A stretch of DNA of 64,000 nt from an uncultured Actinomycetes bacterium (GTDB lineage Bacteria; Actinomycetota; Actinomycetes; S36-B12; UBA10799), in assembly GCA_946803585.1 (NCBI GenBank), contig CAMPEQ010000011.1, positions 62,001 through 126,000 of the forward strand, written 5' to 3'. The position numbers and the translations under genes were made by a program. The notes beneath the pieces were generated by a model. That model made no database searches. It saw only the letters and a list, made by a program, of their open reading frames with translations, and was not told where the DNA came from. Numbering within the stretch: the stretch's first letter is position 1; each line of letters opens with the position of its first letter. Positions 20,465-30,573 of this stretch are shown piece by piece.

Positions 20465-23400
20465 TCAGTCGGTCACTGATCCCTGTTGAACGAGGGTGCG
20501 CAGCACCCGCAGGGCAACGGACAGCGTCGCTAAATCGTAGTTACCGGCCGCTTCGATCTCCCGCAGTGTCGCCTGTGCTCGCTGCTGACCCTCTGCGTTG
20601 CGCTCTTCCCATTCTGCGATCCGGCTCTCGGGCACATCGTCGTCATCGGTAGACCGCAGAATCTTGCTCGTCAAACCGGCCAATACCGAATAGAGATCGC
20701 TGCGCAATGCCGCCCTCGCGAGGTTTGCCCATCGATCAGAGCGAGGAAGACCCGAGATGCGATGTAGTAAGGCATCAATTCGGTACCGCTCCGCGACCGC
20801 GTAGTAGAGCTGGGCAACTGTCTCGGCGGGCACCTCCTGACGGCGCGCAAGGCTATCTATGTCGAGCATGCTGAATCGGTCCAAGGCGGTCGCGACCGTG
20901 CGGGCGAGTTCCTCCGGCGCCCCCGCATCGGTGAGCTCAGTCAGCTTCTCTTGGTAGCGCGCCCGCTGCGAACCCACGAGTAGTCGATCCGCGACTTCTT
21001 CCAGACTCGCGACCGTGACCTTGAGTCGGTCGATCTCCTCGCCAACCTGCACTGTTCCGCCACGAAGCGACAGCACCCAGCGAGTCGCCCGGTCAAGGAG
21101 ACGACGGACCTCTAGGTGCAGCGCCGTCTGAGCTTGTGTCGGAACGAGCCCATCAAGTGCGGAAATCGCTTCCCACACCTTCGGCAACCCGAATACTTCC
21201 CGCACAACCGTGTAAGCGCGAGCGATCTCGACCGCAGAGGCACCCGACTCCTCCATCGCCCGGTGGACGAATGTGATTCCGCCGGTGTCGACCATTACGT
21301 TGGCAATCATGGTGGTAATGATCTGGTTGCGCAGCGGGTGAGCTGACAGGCGATCGCCGAATCGCTGCACCATTGCTGGTGGAAAGTACGAACGTAGGAG
21401 CGAAGCGAAGAACTCCTCCGAGGCAAGCTCAGAATTACTCAGATCGGTCGTCAATGCGATCTTGACGTAGGACAGCAGCACGCAAAGCGACGGCGAGGTA
21501 AGGCCTTCACCCTCAGCAATTAGCTGCTCGATCTGGGCATCAGTAGGCAGGTACTCCAACTCTCGCTTCAGCAGCCCTCGCTTCTCCAATGACTGAATGA
21601 GTCGCTGATGAACGGGCAGGAGCTCAGCGGCCTGGGCCCGCGCGTAGCCCAGTACTTGATTCTGCGCATAGTTATCGGCCAAGACCAGCGCCGATACGTC
21701 GTTGGTCATCTCCGCCAGCAACTCGTTGCGCTGTTTGGGGGTGAGGTCGCCCTCTGCGACGACAGAGTCGAGGGAGATCTTGATATTCACCTCGTGGTCG
21801 GAGCAATCCACTCCTGCAGAGTTATCGATTGCGTCGGTATTCAACTGCACACCAGAGCGCGCCGCCTCGATCCGTCCGGGTTGGGTCAGCCCGAGGTTGC
21901 CGCCTTCCCCGACCACGCGAACTCGTAGATCCGCGCCGTCGATTCGAATGGAGTCGTTGGCCTTATCCCCCACCTGCGCATTCGTCTCCGACGAGGACTT
22001 CACGTAGGTGCCAATACCGCCGTTCCAGAACAGATCCACCGGAGCAGACAGGATCGCCCGCATTAGTTCACTAGGAGTCAAGGTTCGGGATCGATGGGAG
22101 ATCCCCAGCCGCGCCCGCACCTCGTCGCTAACAGGAATCGCCTTGAGATCACGCGGATAGACCCCGCCACCGGGACTGATCAACCCATGGTTGTAGTCGT
22201 TCCAGCTCGACCGGGGCAACACTGCCAACCGGGCCCGCTCGGCGAAGGAGATATCAACTGATGGGTTCGGGTCCAAGAAGATATGGCGGTGATCAAAAGC
22301 CGCTACTAGTTTGAGTTGCTCACTGAGCAACATCCCGTTACCAAACACATCACCGCTCATGTCACCGATTCCGACGACGGTGACCGGCTCATTCTGAATA
22401 TCGATATCGAGCTCGCGGAAGTGGCACTTGACCGATTCCCACGCTCCGCGCGCGGTTATGCCCATTGCCTTGTGGTCGTAGCCGTTGGATCCGCCGGAGG
22501 CGAACGCGTCACCTAGCCAAAACCCGTGTTCTAGCGAGATCTCGTTCGCGATATCGGAAAACGATGCAGTTCCCTTATCTGCGGCTACTACCAAATAGGG
22601 GTCATCGCCATCGAGTCGGACTGTGCGCTCCGGCGGAACCACTGCGCCGTCCACCCGGTTGTCGGTCAACTGCAGCAGGGCTGTGATGAACTCCCGATAT
22701 CGGCTAACACCATCTTCCAAGAACGCCTTACGGTCGGCTTGGTTGCGCGGATTCTTGACGAAGAACCCTCCCTTGGCGCCGACCGGAACAATGACAGCGT
22801 TCTTCACCATTTGTGCTTTGGCCAAACCGAGAATCTCGGTTCTCATGTCCTCTGGACGGTCACTCCAACGAAGTCCTCCACGCGAGATTGGACCGAAACG
22901 CAGGTGCACTCCGGATAGCCGCGGCGAGCTAACCCACATCTCAACATGAGGGGTTGGTTGAGGAACACCTGGGATTGTCTCCGGGGCAAGTTTGATGGCC
23001 AGGGTCGGACGCGTATCCCCGTTCGCATCAAGCTGAAAGGCGTTCGTGCGTAGGACAGCGCGGACGATCTCATGTAGTTGACGCAGAATCCGATCGGCAT
23101 CCAGACTCTCGACCGCGTCGATCGCAGCCGAGATGTCGGCATCAATTGAAGCCGTAAGCTGATCACGCGCGGTCTCATCGAGGTTCGGATCTAGCCGAGC
23201 ACCAAACAGCTCGACAAGCTGACAAGCAACTTGACCATTAGCGAGAAGTACGTTCTGGGAGTACTGATACGACAGCGGGGAACCCAACTGGTGGGCGTAT
23301 TGCAGCCACGATCGCAGCCAGCTCACCTCGCGCCAACTCAACGGGGTTTGGGGCACTAACGCGTTGAGAGCATCCACCTCGCAGCGACCGTGCCATGCCG

Positions 23401-25291
23401 CCAGGAACGCATCACAGAAGCGGGCGCTGTGATCCGCGGCGGAGACCTCACCGGGTATGGGTGGAAGCCGAATCCCTACGTCGTAGATCCAGTTGCGCTC
23501 GCCGTCTTGACCAACGATCTCGAACGGGCGCTGTTCTTGTAGTTTGGCACCCAGGCTGGCAAAGACCGGCAGTAGTTCAGAAAGCGCCACCGGCTCGGCG
23601 CAGCGGTACAGGGTGAATCGATGTTCATCGACTGCCTGACCTAGCTCATCATGAAGCTTAACGGCCGAGTCACCAGGATTGGCCAGATCGGCTAGCCGCT
23701 CAATGTCGGTGACAGCCACGCGCGGACTGATGTGTTCCTTGTAGGACTCCGGAATCCCATCCCCAAAATCGTGGAGCAGGTCGACGGCATGCTCTTCACC
23801 GAACTCCCGCTGCATAGCTGTCATGAACTCGTCATCCCAGCTTCGAGTTGCCGCACGAATCCGCTGCTCGAAGCCCCTGGCGTCGACCTTGGGAATCTCC
23901 CTACCTGGCCTCATTCGCGCGACGAAGTGCAGCCGCGCGAGGACAGACTCAGACACCCGAGCGACGTAGTCGATCGTAGAGCTTTGATAGAGATCCTCGA
24001 TGACACTCATCATTGCTAGACGAACGTCGGTGGTATAGCGATCACGAGGTAGGTAGACGAGTATCGAGACAAAGCGGCCGTAGTCGTCACTACGCGAGAA
24101 CACCCTCGTCTCCCGACGTTCTCCGATCGCCAGCACTTGGCGGCCCACGTCAAGTAAGTAGCGCGGTGACACCTGGAAGAGTTCATCTCTGGGGTAGATC
24201 TCGCAAAAGTGCAGGAGATCACGCGCACTGTGGGAGTTGGGTGGGTAGTTACTCATGGCCGCGGCCCGCGCGACCGTTTGCCGGACCACCGGAATCGCAG
24301 TGGTGGAGTCTGCGTACGTCGCCGCTGTGAGCAAGCCGACGAATCGCTTCTCACCGGTGACGTTGCCATCGGCATCAAACTGCTTGACCCCGACGTAGTC
24401 AAGGTAAGTCGGCCGGTGCACCGTCGAGCGACGGTTTGCCTTAGTCAGCACGAGCAACCGTCGCTCGTTCGCCTTCTGCTGGACCTGAGCCGTCAGATGC
24501 GAGAAGGTCTTTCGAGTTCGCTCTTCCCCTCGCAAAATGCCCAGGCCCGAATCGGGAAGGGACACGAGCGTGTCCGACCCGTCCTCGTCATGTTCGAGGA
24601 TGTACTCGCGGTATCCCAGGAAGGTGAAGTGATCGTTGGCCAACCACTCAAGTAAGGCTGACGCCTCCGTCACATCCTTGATCGGAATGCCCGCCTGCGC
24701 GACTCCAGGTGCGGCCCCGGAGAGGAGGTCGCCAGCAATCAGCGAGGCCTTCTCGCGCATCGGGGACCAGTCGTCGACGGCTTTTCGGACGTCTTCTAGG
24801 ACAGTTGCCACGGCGTGGTTGAGGTGCTCCATTACCTCTGGCGAGGACTCCCGATCAATCTCAATGTGTAGCCACGATTCAGCGCTTCCCTGCGCCTCAA
24901 TGATTGGGTGGATGACGAGCTGAATAACCCGACCGGCCTGGGTGAGGGCCGCCATCACCGAGTCGACGATGAACGGTGAGTTACCCGTCACGATCTCGAC
25001 GATCGTGTGTTCGCAGGCCCATCCGTCGCTGGCAACGGTTGGTGTGAATACCCGGGTAGCTGCGCCCGGAGGTTTCCTCGAGGCGGCAAGTGCCCGTTGG
25101 CTCACGACGGGGCCAATGAGATCTGCGGCATCGCGACCACGCAGGTCCCGAGCCGGAACAGCGGCGTAGTAAGCCATGACGAGTTGGGCGAGGTCGGGGA
25201 TGCTCTCGGCGACGCGGACGCTCTGCGCAGTCTCAAGCGCGTCCACTAGGAGCTCAACTACGGCGAGGTCCTCAACCCTGGATGTGTCCAC
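20465..25291 (-). CDS. gdh: NAD-specific glutamate dehydrogenase, large (about 180 kDa) type
   Basis: Catalyses NAD-dependent oxidative deamination of glutamate to 2-oxoglutarate and ammonium. At 1608 residues it matches the large bacterial class (Bac_GDH, like Rv2476c). The catalytic domain is marked by ISRGGLRWSDRPEDMRTEIL at about residue 800 and by VGAKGGFFVKNP about 35 residues later. Further on are VVGIGDMSGDVFGNGML and WNGGIGTYVKSS. Long N- and C-terminal regulatory regions surround it; in mycobacteria the GarA protein controls such enzymes. The GTG at 25291 is the likely start. It separates the two halves of the Tad locus and is transcribed in the same direction. Confidence 0.95.
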   Translation of the reverse strand: MDTSRVEDLAVVELLVDALETAQSVRVAESIPDLAQLVMAYYAAVPARDLRGRDAADLIGPVVSQRALAASRKPPGAATRVFTPTVASDGWACEHTIVEIVTGNSPFIVDSVMAALTQAGRVIQLVIHPIIEAQGSAESWLHIEIDRESSPEVMEHLNHAVATVLEDVRKAVDDWSPMREKASLIAGDLLSGAAPGVAQAGIPIKDVTEASALLEWLANDHFTFLGYREYILEHDEDGSDTLVSLPDSGLGILRGEERTRKTFSHLTAQVQQKANERRLLVLTKANRRSTVHRPTYLDYVGVKQFDADGNVTGEKRFVGLLTAATYADSTTAIPVVRQTVARAAAMSNYPPNSHSARDLLHFCEIYPRDELFQVSPRYLLDVGRQVLAIGERRETRVFSRSDDYGRFVSILVYLPRDRYTTDVRLAMMSVIEDLYQSSTIDYVARVSESVLARLHFVARMRPGREIPKVDARGFEQRIRAATRSWDDEFMTAMQREFGEEHAVDLLHDFGDGIPESYKEHISPRVAVTDIERLADLANPGDSAVKLHDELGQAVDEHRFTLYRCAEPVALSELLPVFASLGAKLQEQRPFEIVGQDGERNWIYDVGIRLPPIPGEVSAADHSARFCDAFLAAWHGRCEVDALNALVPQTPLSWREVSWLRSWLQYAHQLGSPLSYQYSQNVLLANGQVACQLVELFGARLDPNLDETARDQLTASIDADISAAIDAVESLDADRILRQLHEIVRAVLRTNAFQLDANGDTRPTLAIKLAPETIPGVPQPTPHVEMWVSSPRLSGVHLRFGPISRGGLRWSDRPEDMRTEILGLAKAQMVKNAVIVPVGAKGGFFVKNPRNQADRKAFLEDGVSRYREFITALLQLTDNRVDGAVVPPERTVRLDGDDPYLVVAADKGTASFSDIANEISLEHGFWLGDAFASGGSNGYDHKAMGITARGAWESVKCHFRELDIDIQNEPVTVVGIGDMSGDVFGNGMLLSEQLKLVAAFDHRHIFLDPNPSVDISFAERARLAVLPRSSWNDYNHGLISPGGGVYPRDLKAIPVSDEVRARLGISHRSRTLTPSELMRAILSAPVDLFWNGGIGTYVKSSSETNAQVGDKANDSIRIDGADLRVRVVGEGGNLGLTQPGRIEAARSGVQLNTDAIDNSAGVDCSDHEVNIKISLDSVVAEGDLTPKQRNELLAEMTNDVSALVLADNYAQNQVLGYARAQAAELLPVHQRLIQSLEKRGLLKRELEYLPTDAQIEQLIAEGEGLTSPSLCVLLSYVKIALTTDLSNSELASEEFFASLLRSYFPPAMVQRFGDRLSAHPLRNQIITTMIANVMVDTGGITFVHRAMEESGASAVEIARAYTVVREVFGLPKVWEAISALDGLVPTQAQTALHLEVRRLLDRATRWVLSLRGGTVQVGEEIDRLKVTVASLEEVADRLLVGSQRARYQEKLTELTDAGAPEELARTVATALDRFSMLDIDSLARRQEVPAETVAQLYYAVAERYRIDALLHRISGLPRSDRWANLARAALRSDLYSVLAGLTSKILRSTDDDDVPESRIAEWEERNAEGQQRAQATLREIEAAGNYDLATLSVALRVLRTLVQQGSVTD

Positions 25292-25397
25292 TCCGCCAGA
25301 TTAGTGAGAAACCGAGTGCCGTGTAACGGTTTGGCCGCCAGATCGGGCATGCTGTGTTGTCTGTTGTCATCAAACGTCCCCGAACTTGGAGTAAAGA

Positions 25398-25895
25398 GTG
25401 GCCAAGAACATCAGCGGTGAACTTCATTTCCCCGCCGATCCTGCAGCTGTCTTCACGATGGTTACCGATCAGGCGTATGTGCAGGAGAAGAACGAGCGGA
25501 CCGGCGGAATCAACGTTGAGTCCGAGGTGACCACGAACGACGACGGAACAATTCGGATTTACGCGACTCGCGCCCTACCCGCTGAGATTCCCGGCTACGC
25601 GAAGAAATTCGTCGGCGACCAAATTGAGACTCAGCAGACGGACACCTGGCAGCCCAATCCTGTTGACGGCAACTACCGCGGAACACTGCATGTGGACTTT
25701 GGAAAAGCGCCGATGGTGGTCGATGGGACATTCGAGATCAAAGCCACCGACGACGGCTCCGTCTTGATCGTAACGGCGCAGGCGAAGGCCAGCGTGCCGT
25801 TTGTCGGGGGCAAGATTGAAGGCATCGCAGCCGAGCAGTTCGGGCGGGCGGTCCGGAAAGAAGAAGAGATCGGCCAAGACTGGCTCAGCCGCTAG
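25398..25895 (+). CDS. DUF2505 family protein
   Basis: 165-residue protein with the DUF2505 (SRPBCC/START-like) pattern: an N-terminal strand with FPADPAAVFTMVTDQAYVQE, alternating strands, and a C-terminal helix with GKIEGIAAEQFGRAVRKEEE. Actinobacterial members are of unknown function; the fold suggests binding of a hydrophobic ligand. GTG 25398 is preceded by GGAG with short spacing. It diverges from gdh and converges on the patatin gene. Confidence 0.85.
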   Translation: MAKNISGELHFPADPAAVFTMVTDQAYVQEKNERTGGINVESEVTTNDDGTIRIYATRALPAEIPGYAKKFVGDQIETQQTDTWQPNPVDGNYRGTLHVDFGKAPMVVDGTFEIKATDDGSVLIVTAQAKASVPFVGGKIEGIAAEQFGRAVRKEEEIGQDWLSR

Positions 25896-25905
25896 CGCAA
25901 TCTAG

Positions 25906-26898
25906 CTACCCGACATCGGCGAGGTGATCCGGGCCGACATGGTCTGGATCGCGCAGTGCCTCGACGCTTGTCTGCAAACTGGTCTCTAGCACGTTGATCC
26001 GTCGACTGACATCCATCAAGTTCGCCCCAATCGCTTCCAGATCTTCCGGTCCCGGGCCCAGTACTACGACATCAGCACCATTAGCTCGGACCTTCTCAAC
26101 CTCGCGCAGACATCGCTTTGTTACTTGTACCCGCCAGCGACGCTCAAGCTTGGCGATCACGTGTTCTGGACGGTCCATCGCAAAGGACACCATCGGGGCG
26201 ATCACGTAGACCTCGTCGAGACCCATATTCGCCAGCAGGTCAACGGAGGTAGCCGAACACGCTCCACCGTCGACGTACATCTCACTGCCGATCTCAACTG
26301 GCTTGAACCAGGCGGGAATCGCACACGATGCCTGGACGGCTTGAGCCAGTTCCGCTGTTGGTGCGCCCGGGCGGCCGAACGCAACCCGGGTTCCGCTCTG
26401 GTAGTTCATCGCGCAAATCCACAGGTTCGGATGTGGTGACCATTCCCCCATCGGGGTGATTGCCTCAATAAGGTGGCCGATCCGCGCAAGCGAACCCGAA
26501 CCTTGCGGCAGCAGCCCCGACAGGACCGCAGTTGGTGGCATCTGTCGCAGTTTTCGCGCACTCGAACGCAGGAGCAGGCCAGAGCCCTTCGCGAAGAACC
26601 TGGGCCGAGTAGGGCGCTGGGAGGTTGCCCGCTCGTAGTCCCAGGAGAATCCGGAGAGAGGGCCTTCCGTCACCGGCACACCGAGTTGATGGTCGCGTAA
26701 TTGGCGCGGCGAGACTCCACCAGCGACCAGGGACCCGAGGACCGAACCAGCCGACGTGCCAATGATGACATCGGCATCGCGCGGGTCAAATCCACACACT
26801 TCCTCCAGCGCACAGAGCGCCCCAACGCTCCATGCCGCGCCTAAAACACCACCAGCGCCCAGCACGAGGCCACGCTTTGGTTTACGTGCTGCCACCAC
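25906..26898 (-). CDS. Patatin-like phospholipase
   Basis: 330-residue serine acyl hydrolase of the patatin/RssA class. The oxyanion glycines are in VLGAGGVLGAAWSVG, the nucleophile elbow is IIGTSAGSVLGSL (GxSxG, Ser about residue 50), and the catalytic Asp is in MYVDGGACSATS (DGG). No signal peptide is seen, so the enzyme is probably cytoplasmic and acts on membrane lipids. Downstream of the WS/DGAT gene on the same strand (43-base gap), it may form a small lipid-metabolism unit with it. Confidence 0.9.
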   Translation of the reverse strand: MVAARKPKRGLVLGAGGVLGAAWSVGALCALEEVCGFDPRDADVIIGTSAGSVLGSLVAGGVSPRQLRDHQLGVPVTEGPLSGFSWDYERATSQRPTRPRFFAKGSGLLLRSSARKLRQMPPTAVLSGLLPQGSGSLARIGHLIEAITPMGEWSPHPNLWICAMNYQSGTRVAFGRPGAPTAELAQAVQASCAIPAWFKPVEIGSEMYVDGGACSATSVDLLANMGLDEVYVIAPMVSFAMDRPEHVIAKLERRWRVQVTKRCLREVEKVRANGADVVVLGPGPEDLEAIGANLMDVSRRINVLETSLQTSVEALRDPDHVGPDHLADVG

Positions 26899-26941
26899 TC
26901 ACCACTTTCATAGCCGGACTGCCACTCCTGCGGGTGCGAGA

Positions 26942-28483
26942 TTACGCCTTCGCAGGCCCCGTTGGCTTCTTTCGAGGCGTTGTTGCTGCTCGCTTAGTCG
27001 AAGTTTTCTTCGCTGGTTTGCCTGCACTGGCCTTTTTCGTGGGTGCGGCCTTGACCGTGGGCACCCTTGGGCGGCGGTTTCCCGCACGACGAGAGGAATG
27101 CGAAGCGTCGGAAAGCTCCTCCGTCGCATCTTGTAAGCATTGGGCAAGAATGTCCACATCGGGCATTGCGTCACGGTCCGCATTCAAACCGAAGTACACG
27201 CCACCGTTGTAGGAGGTCAGTCCAATACTGACCGCCTGGCCCTTGGCTAGCGGCACAACTGGATAGGCAGCGAGCATTAGCGCACCACCTGCATAGAGCG
27301 GGAACTGTGGTCCGGGCACGTTGGTTATCACCAGGTTGTAGACACGCTTACTCAGATCGCTTCCAACGCGGGCACCGAGCGCGTGAAGCGTTGGCGGCGC
27401 GAATCCTGCAATCGCCACGATCGCCTCGGCACCCATCATCTGGCCGCTCTCCTTGTGCTGGGCCATGTCGTAGGAGATTCGCTGGAGTCGCACGACCGGA
27501 TCTGGCTCCCCAACAGGAAGGTCGACGATGAAGGCAGCTACGCGGTTACCTCCACGCCCCTCCCCATCTCCACGTACGCTGACGGGAACCATCGCTCGGA
27601 TCGTCGCGCGCGAACCAACGGATTCACCACGCGTCATGAGCCAGGAGCGCAGGGCCCCGGCAGTAATCGCTAAGACAACATCGTTGACAGTTCCACCGTG
27701 CGCTCGTCTGATCTCTTTGAGTTCAGCAAGCTTGGCGTTAGCCGACCCATAGCGACGTTGCTCGCCGATCTCGGCATTGAGCGGACTCGTCGGACTCGGC
27801 CGGGCGACGGTCATCGCCGCCGAGGCAATCCCGATCGCATGCTTACCAACAGCAGAGGCAGTGCGGTGTAAGTCGGCAATTCCGCCCCGAACAGTGTCAA
27901 CTGCCGCGGCAGGGCTCTTTACTAAGTCGCCAACGGCATCAGCCATGATCTCGACACCGGTCGGTTCCCGACTAGGCCGCCACTCATCGCTAGCTACGGT
28001 GCGGGGTTCGGGATTCATATCAAGGATCACTTGGCCGATATCGACGGCAGTTACACCATCGACCATTGCGTGGTGGGTCTTCGACAAGATCGCGAAGCGG
28101 CCACCCTCGAGGCCCTCGACGAGGTACATCTCCCACAAGGGGCGACTTCGATCCAACGGCCGAGACATGATCCGACCGACGAGGTCACGCAGTTGAGCTT
28201 CAGTCCCGGGTTTGGGCAATGCGGAGCGGCGGACGTGATAGGTGACGTCGAAGCTCTCGTCATCGACCCAGATCGGATTAGCGAGTCCACCTGGAACCCA
28301 GCGCACGCGCTGACGGAACCGGGGAACAAGCGCGATCCGACCCTTGATGAGGCTGACCAGACGGTCATAGTCGAAGCCGTCCTCGGGCGGCTGGAAGATC
28401 GCCACACTCCCCACATGCATGGGGGTAGTGGCCTCCTCTAGGTACAGAAAGGAGACATCCAGAGAATTCAGCCGGTCGCTCAC
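26942..28483 (-). CDS. Wax ester synthase/diacylglycerol acyltransferase (WS/DGAT)
   Basis: Acyl-CoA:alcohol or diacylglycerol acyltransferase, making neutral storage lipids. The active site is SKTHHAMVDGVTAVD (HHxxxDG). The N-terminus LNSLDVSFLYLEEATTPMHV and C-terminal VTNVPGPQFPLYAGGA are family signatures. GTG 28483 (VSDRLNSL) behind GGACGG is preferred to an upstream frame extension. An unusual last ~50 residues are Lys/Arg/Ala/Pro-rich (KKASAGKPAKKTSTKRA), resembling histone-like tails and likely disordered. The patatin lipase gene follows. Confidence 0.92.
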   Translation of the reverse strand: MSDRLNSLDVSFLYLEEATTPMHVGSVAIFQPPEDGFDYDRLVSLIKGRIALVPRFRQRVRWVPGGLANPIWVDDESFDVTYHVRRSALPKPGTEAQLRDLVGRIMSRPLDRSRPLWEMYLVEGLEGGRFAILSKTHHAMVDGVTAVDIGQVILDMNPEPRTVASDEWRPSREPTGVEIMADAVGDLVKSPAAAVDTVRGGIADLHRTASAVGKHAIGIASAAMTVARPSPTSPLNAEIGEQRRYGSANAKLAELKEIRRAHGGTVNDVVLAITAGALRSWLMTRGESVGSRATIRAMVPVSVRGDGEGRGGNRVAAFIVDLPVGEPDPVVRLQRISYDMAQHKESGQMMGAEAIVAIAGFAPPTLHALGARVGSDLSKRVYNLVITNVPGPQFPLYAGGALMLAAYPVVPLAKGQAVSIGLTSYNGGVYFGLNADRDAMPDVDILAQCLQDATEELSDASHSSRRAGNRRPRVPTVKAAPTKKASAGKPAKKTSTKRAATTPRKKPTGPAKA

Positions 28484-28587
28484 CCGTCCATCGTGGCACG
28501 TCGGGGGCAACGTCGAAAGACAGACCTCACTCCACGGGCGCTATCTGGCGCGGTGTTCGGCAATTTTATTGATCGTGAACTTCGCGG

Positions 28588-29244
28588 CTAGCTCAGCTTG
28601 GTGCCAAAAAGAATGTCGAGTTCGGACGCCGTTTCCTCATAGGCCACATGGTGAATCCCGATGAGGCCGAAGCTAGCGGCAGCATCAATATTGTGGCGGA
28701 GATCATCGACGAAGACGCAGTCCTGCGCTGGCAACTCCATTCGCTCCAAGGTGTAGCGGAAGATCCTCTCCTCTGGTTTGCGCATCCCAACTTCGCCAGA
28801 AATCACAACCGCGTCAAACATGCCGTCGAAAAGGTGCGGCGGGTAGGTGTTTCCCCACGAGTTGGACAGCAACCCGGTGCGAATCCCCCGGTCTCTGGCC
28901 CGACGCACAAGTGCAGTCATGTCGTGAGCCTGAGAGAAGTGCGCGAACAGACGCCCAAGAAGGTTCGTTGGCTCAATTCTTCTACCGAGGCGTTTACTGA
29001 GACCGTCGGCCAACTCACCTTCGAAATCCGGGACCTCAATCTCACCGCGCTCGAGTGCGTGGACTGGATTAACCCACGCCTCGTACTCGCCCTCCCTGCC
29101 AAGCCATTCACGCATGACTAAACCGAACTGCTCGAGGTCGACATCCTCAGCGTTTGCCCACGCTGACATCGTCGAATGAAGATCAGAGGTGAGCACTCCA
29201 CCCCAGTCCAAGATCAGACCTTTGGGTGCTTGCGGGGTTTCCAT
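28588..29244 (-). CDS. HAD-family hydrolase
   Basis: 218-residue haloacid-dehalogenase-like protein. Motif I reads ILDWGGVLTS with the nucleophile Asp; the second Asp of DxD is replaced by Gly, as in the epoxide-hydrolase-like HAD subgroup. Motif II is LLSNSW, the Lys of motif III is in GMRKPEERIF, and motif IV is CVFVDDLRHNIDAA. The likely activity is phosphatase or dehalogenase on a small metabolite. It lies 21 bases downstream of tadZ on the same strand; no functional link to pili is evident. Confidence 0.87.
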   Translation of the reverse strand: METPQAPKGLILDWGGVLTSDLHSTMSAWANAEDVDLEQFGLVMREWLGREGEYEAWVNPVHALERGEIEVPDFEGELADGLSKRLGRRIEPTNLLGRLFAHFSQAHDMTALVRRARDRGIRTGLLSNSWGNTYPPHLFDGMFDAVVISGEVGMRKPEERIFRYTLERMELPAQDCVFVDDLRHNIDAAASFGLIGIHHVAYEETASELDILFGTKLS

Positions 29245-29265
29245 GGAACCGATTCTGCCCCAGCG

Positions 29266-30573
29266 CTAGGCACCGATCGCGACTGGTGCATCGCGTCTGC
29301 TTACCGGCTGTGGGCTGAGTTGCTCAACGACCTGAGAAATATCAGCGACCGCACGGCTCTTGCGGTTGCTCTCAAACAGGGTCAAACCGGCCGCGATTGC
29401 AGCATCCATCCCTGCCCGGTCCTCTGCCACACAGATCACCTGATCTGTTCCGGTCTGCTCGCGCAGGAAGTCACACAACTCGTCTTCACCGGCCCTGCCC
29501 GCCACGAGTGGACTGCGTACGCGGTTCACCACCACCGTTAGTCGGGCCGCGGGTGCTAACCCACTGATCGCACCGACATGTGAGATCAGCCGCGCAACTG
29601 CGGCCGGTTCGCACGACGTGACGGCAACTAGTTCATCGGCAACCGAGAGCGCAGTAACGGCCGCGCTTTCCCCTCCAGCAGCTAGCCCGAAGTCCGCGAC
29701 ATCGCCATCGAGAGCGAGCGATCCGTCATCCAGGCAAGCGCCGATATCGACAACAGTGTCGTCGGTCAGCCGACCGGCGACCTCCCACACCCGCGACATT
29801 GGCGCCGCCCTCAACTCAGCACGACGGCTCACATGTGGCAATCCCGTGAGCACCCGCAGGTTGTCAGTAATAGCCCGGGCAAGCCGAGCGAGAACAGCGG
29901 GATCGAGGGTTCCGCGCTCTGCATGGTGGGCAGCCGCGATCAACCCCGACCCTTCCGGGGTAAGGCAAAAGCTCGGGCCTACCCCCGCACATGTGGTGTC
30001 GGCATCGGCGAGCATGACAGCCCTACCCGAGGCAGCAAGCTGTTGCGCCAAGGTGACAGCTATGTGTGTGCGACCTGGGCCACCTGGCGGACCCCAGACG
30101 GCCATAACTCGACTACGGGCTACCAGGTTGTTGGAACCAGTTACTTCCTTGGTCGTCCGTTGCCTAGTCGCATCGCTATCGACCATGTTCTGCGCATTCG
30201 CCACCGTGAGACGGCGCTTACTGACCGCCGTGGCTGCCTGGGTCACCCCACCTGAATCAACCGGGACGACCTGAGTCACTCCAAGGTTCTTCAACCGGTC
30301 CGCGCCCTCCTTTGTGGCGCAAACACCGACAAGGACGGCATTGCCCTTTCCGATTCGGGCAATCGTTGAGACGTCAAGGCGCGGGAACTGGTCATCAACG
30401 ACGATGAGATCCGGGCAGGCGCTGTCGACGTACCCAGCCAAATCAACAATGTCGACACAGCGTCGAACCTTCGCCCCGTGCAGACACGCGACCAGGGCGG
30501 TCACGAACTCTGATTCCCAAGGCGAGCTACCCAGGGCGAGGGCGACGCTGGTCTCGCGTCGGTTCTCACTCAT
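29266..30573 (-). CDS. Tad pilus localisation ATPase TadZ/CpaE-like
   Basis: 435 residues. The N-terminal ~130 residues form a receiver-like domain (DLIVVDDQFPRLDVSTIARI). A ParA/MinD-like ATPase follows, with a deviant Walker A, WGPPGGPGRTHIAVTLAQQL, where Arg replaces the usual P-loop Lys in GKT. VMLADADTTCAGV is the switch region. CpaE/TadZ proteins place the pilus machine at a cell pole. The ATG at 30573 overlaps the cpaB stop (ATGA), so the two are coupled. The P-loop change suggests weak or no ATP hydrolysis, a known trait of some TadZ proteins. Confidence 0.85.
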   Translation of the reverse strand: MSENRRETSVALALGSSPWESEFVTALVACLHGAKVRRCVDIVDLAGYVDSACPDLIVVDDQFPRLDVSTIARIGKGNAVLVGVCATKEGADRLKNLGVTQVVPVDSGGVTQAATAVSKRRLTVANAQNMVDSDATRQRTTKEVTGSNNLVARSRVMAVWGPPGGPGRTHIAVTLAQQLAASGRAVMLADADTTCAGVGPSFCLTPEGSGLIAAAHHAERGTLDPAVLARLARAITDNLRVLTGLPHVSRRAELRAAPMSRVWEVAGRLTDDTVVDIGACLDDGSLALDGDVADFGLAAGGESAAVTALSVADELVAVTSCEPAAVARLISHVGAISGLAPAARLTVVVNRVRSPLVAGRAGEDELCDFLREQTGTDQVICVAEDRAGMDAAIAAGLTLFESNRKSRAVADISQVVEQLSPQPVSRRDAPVAIGA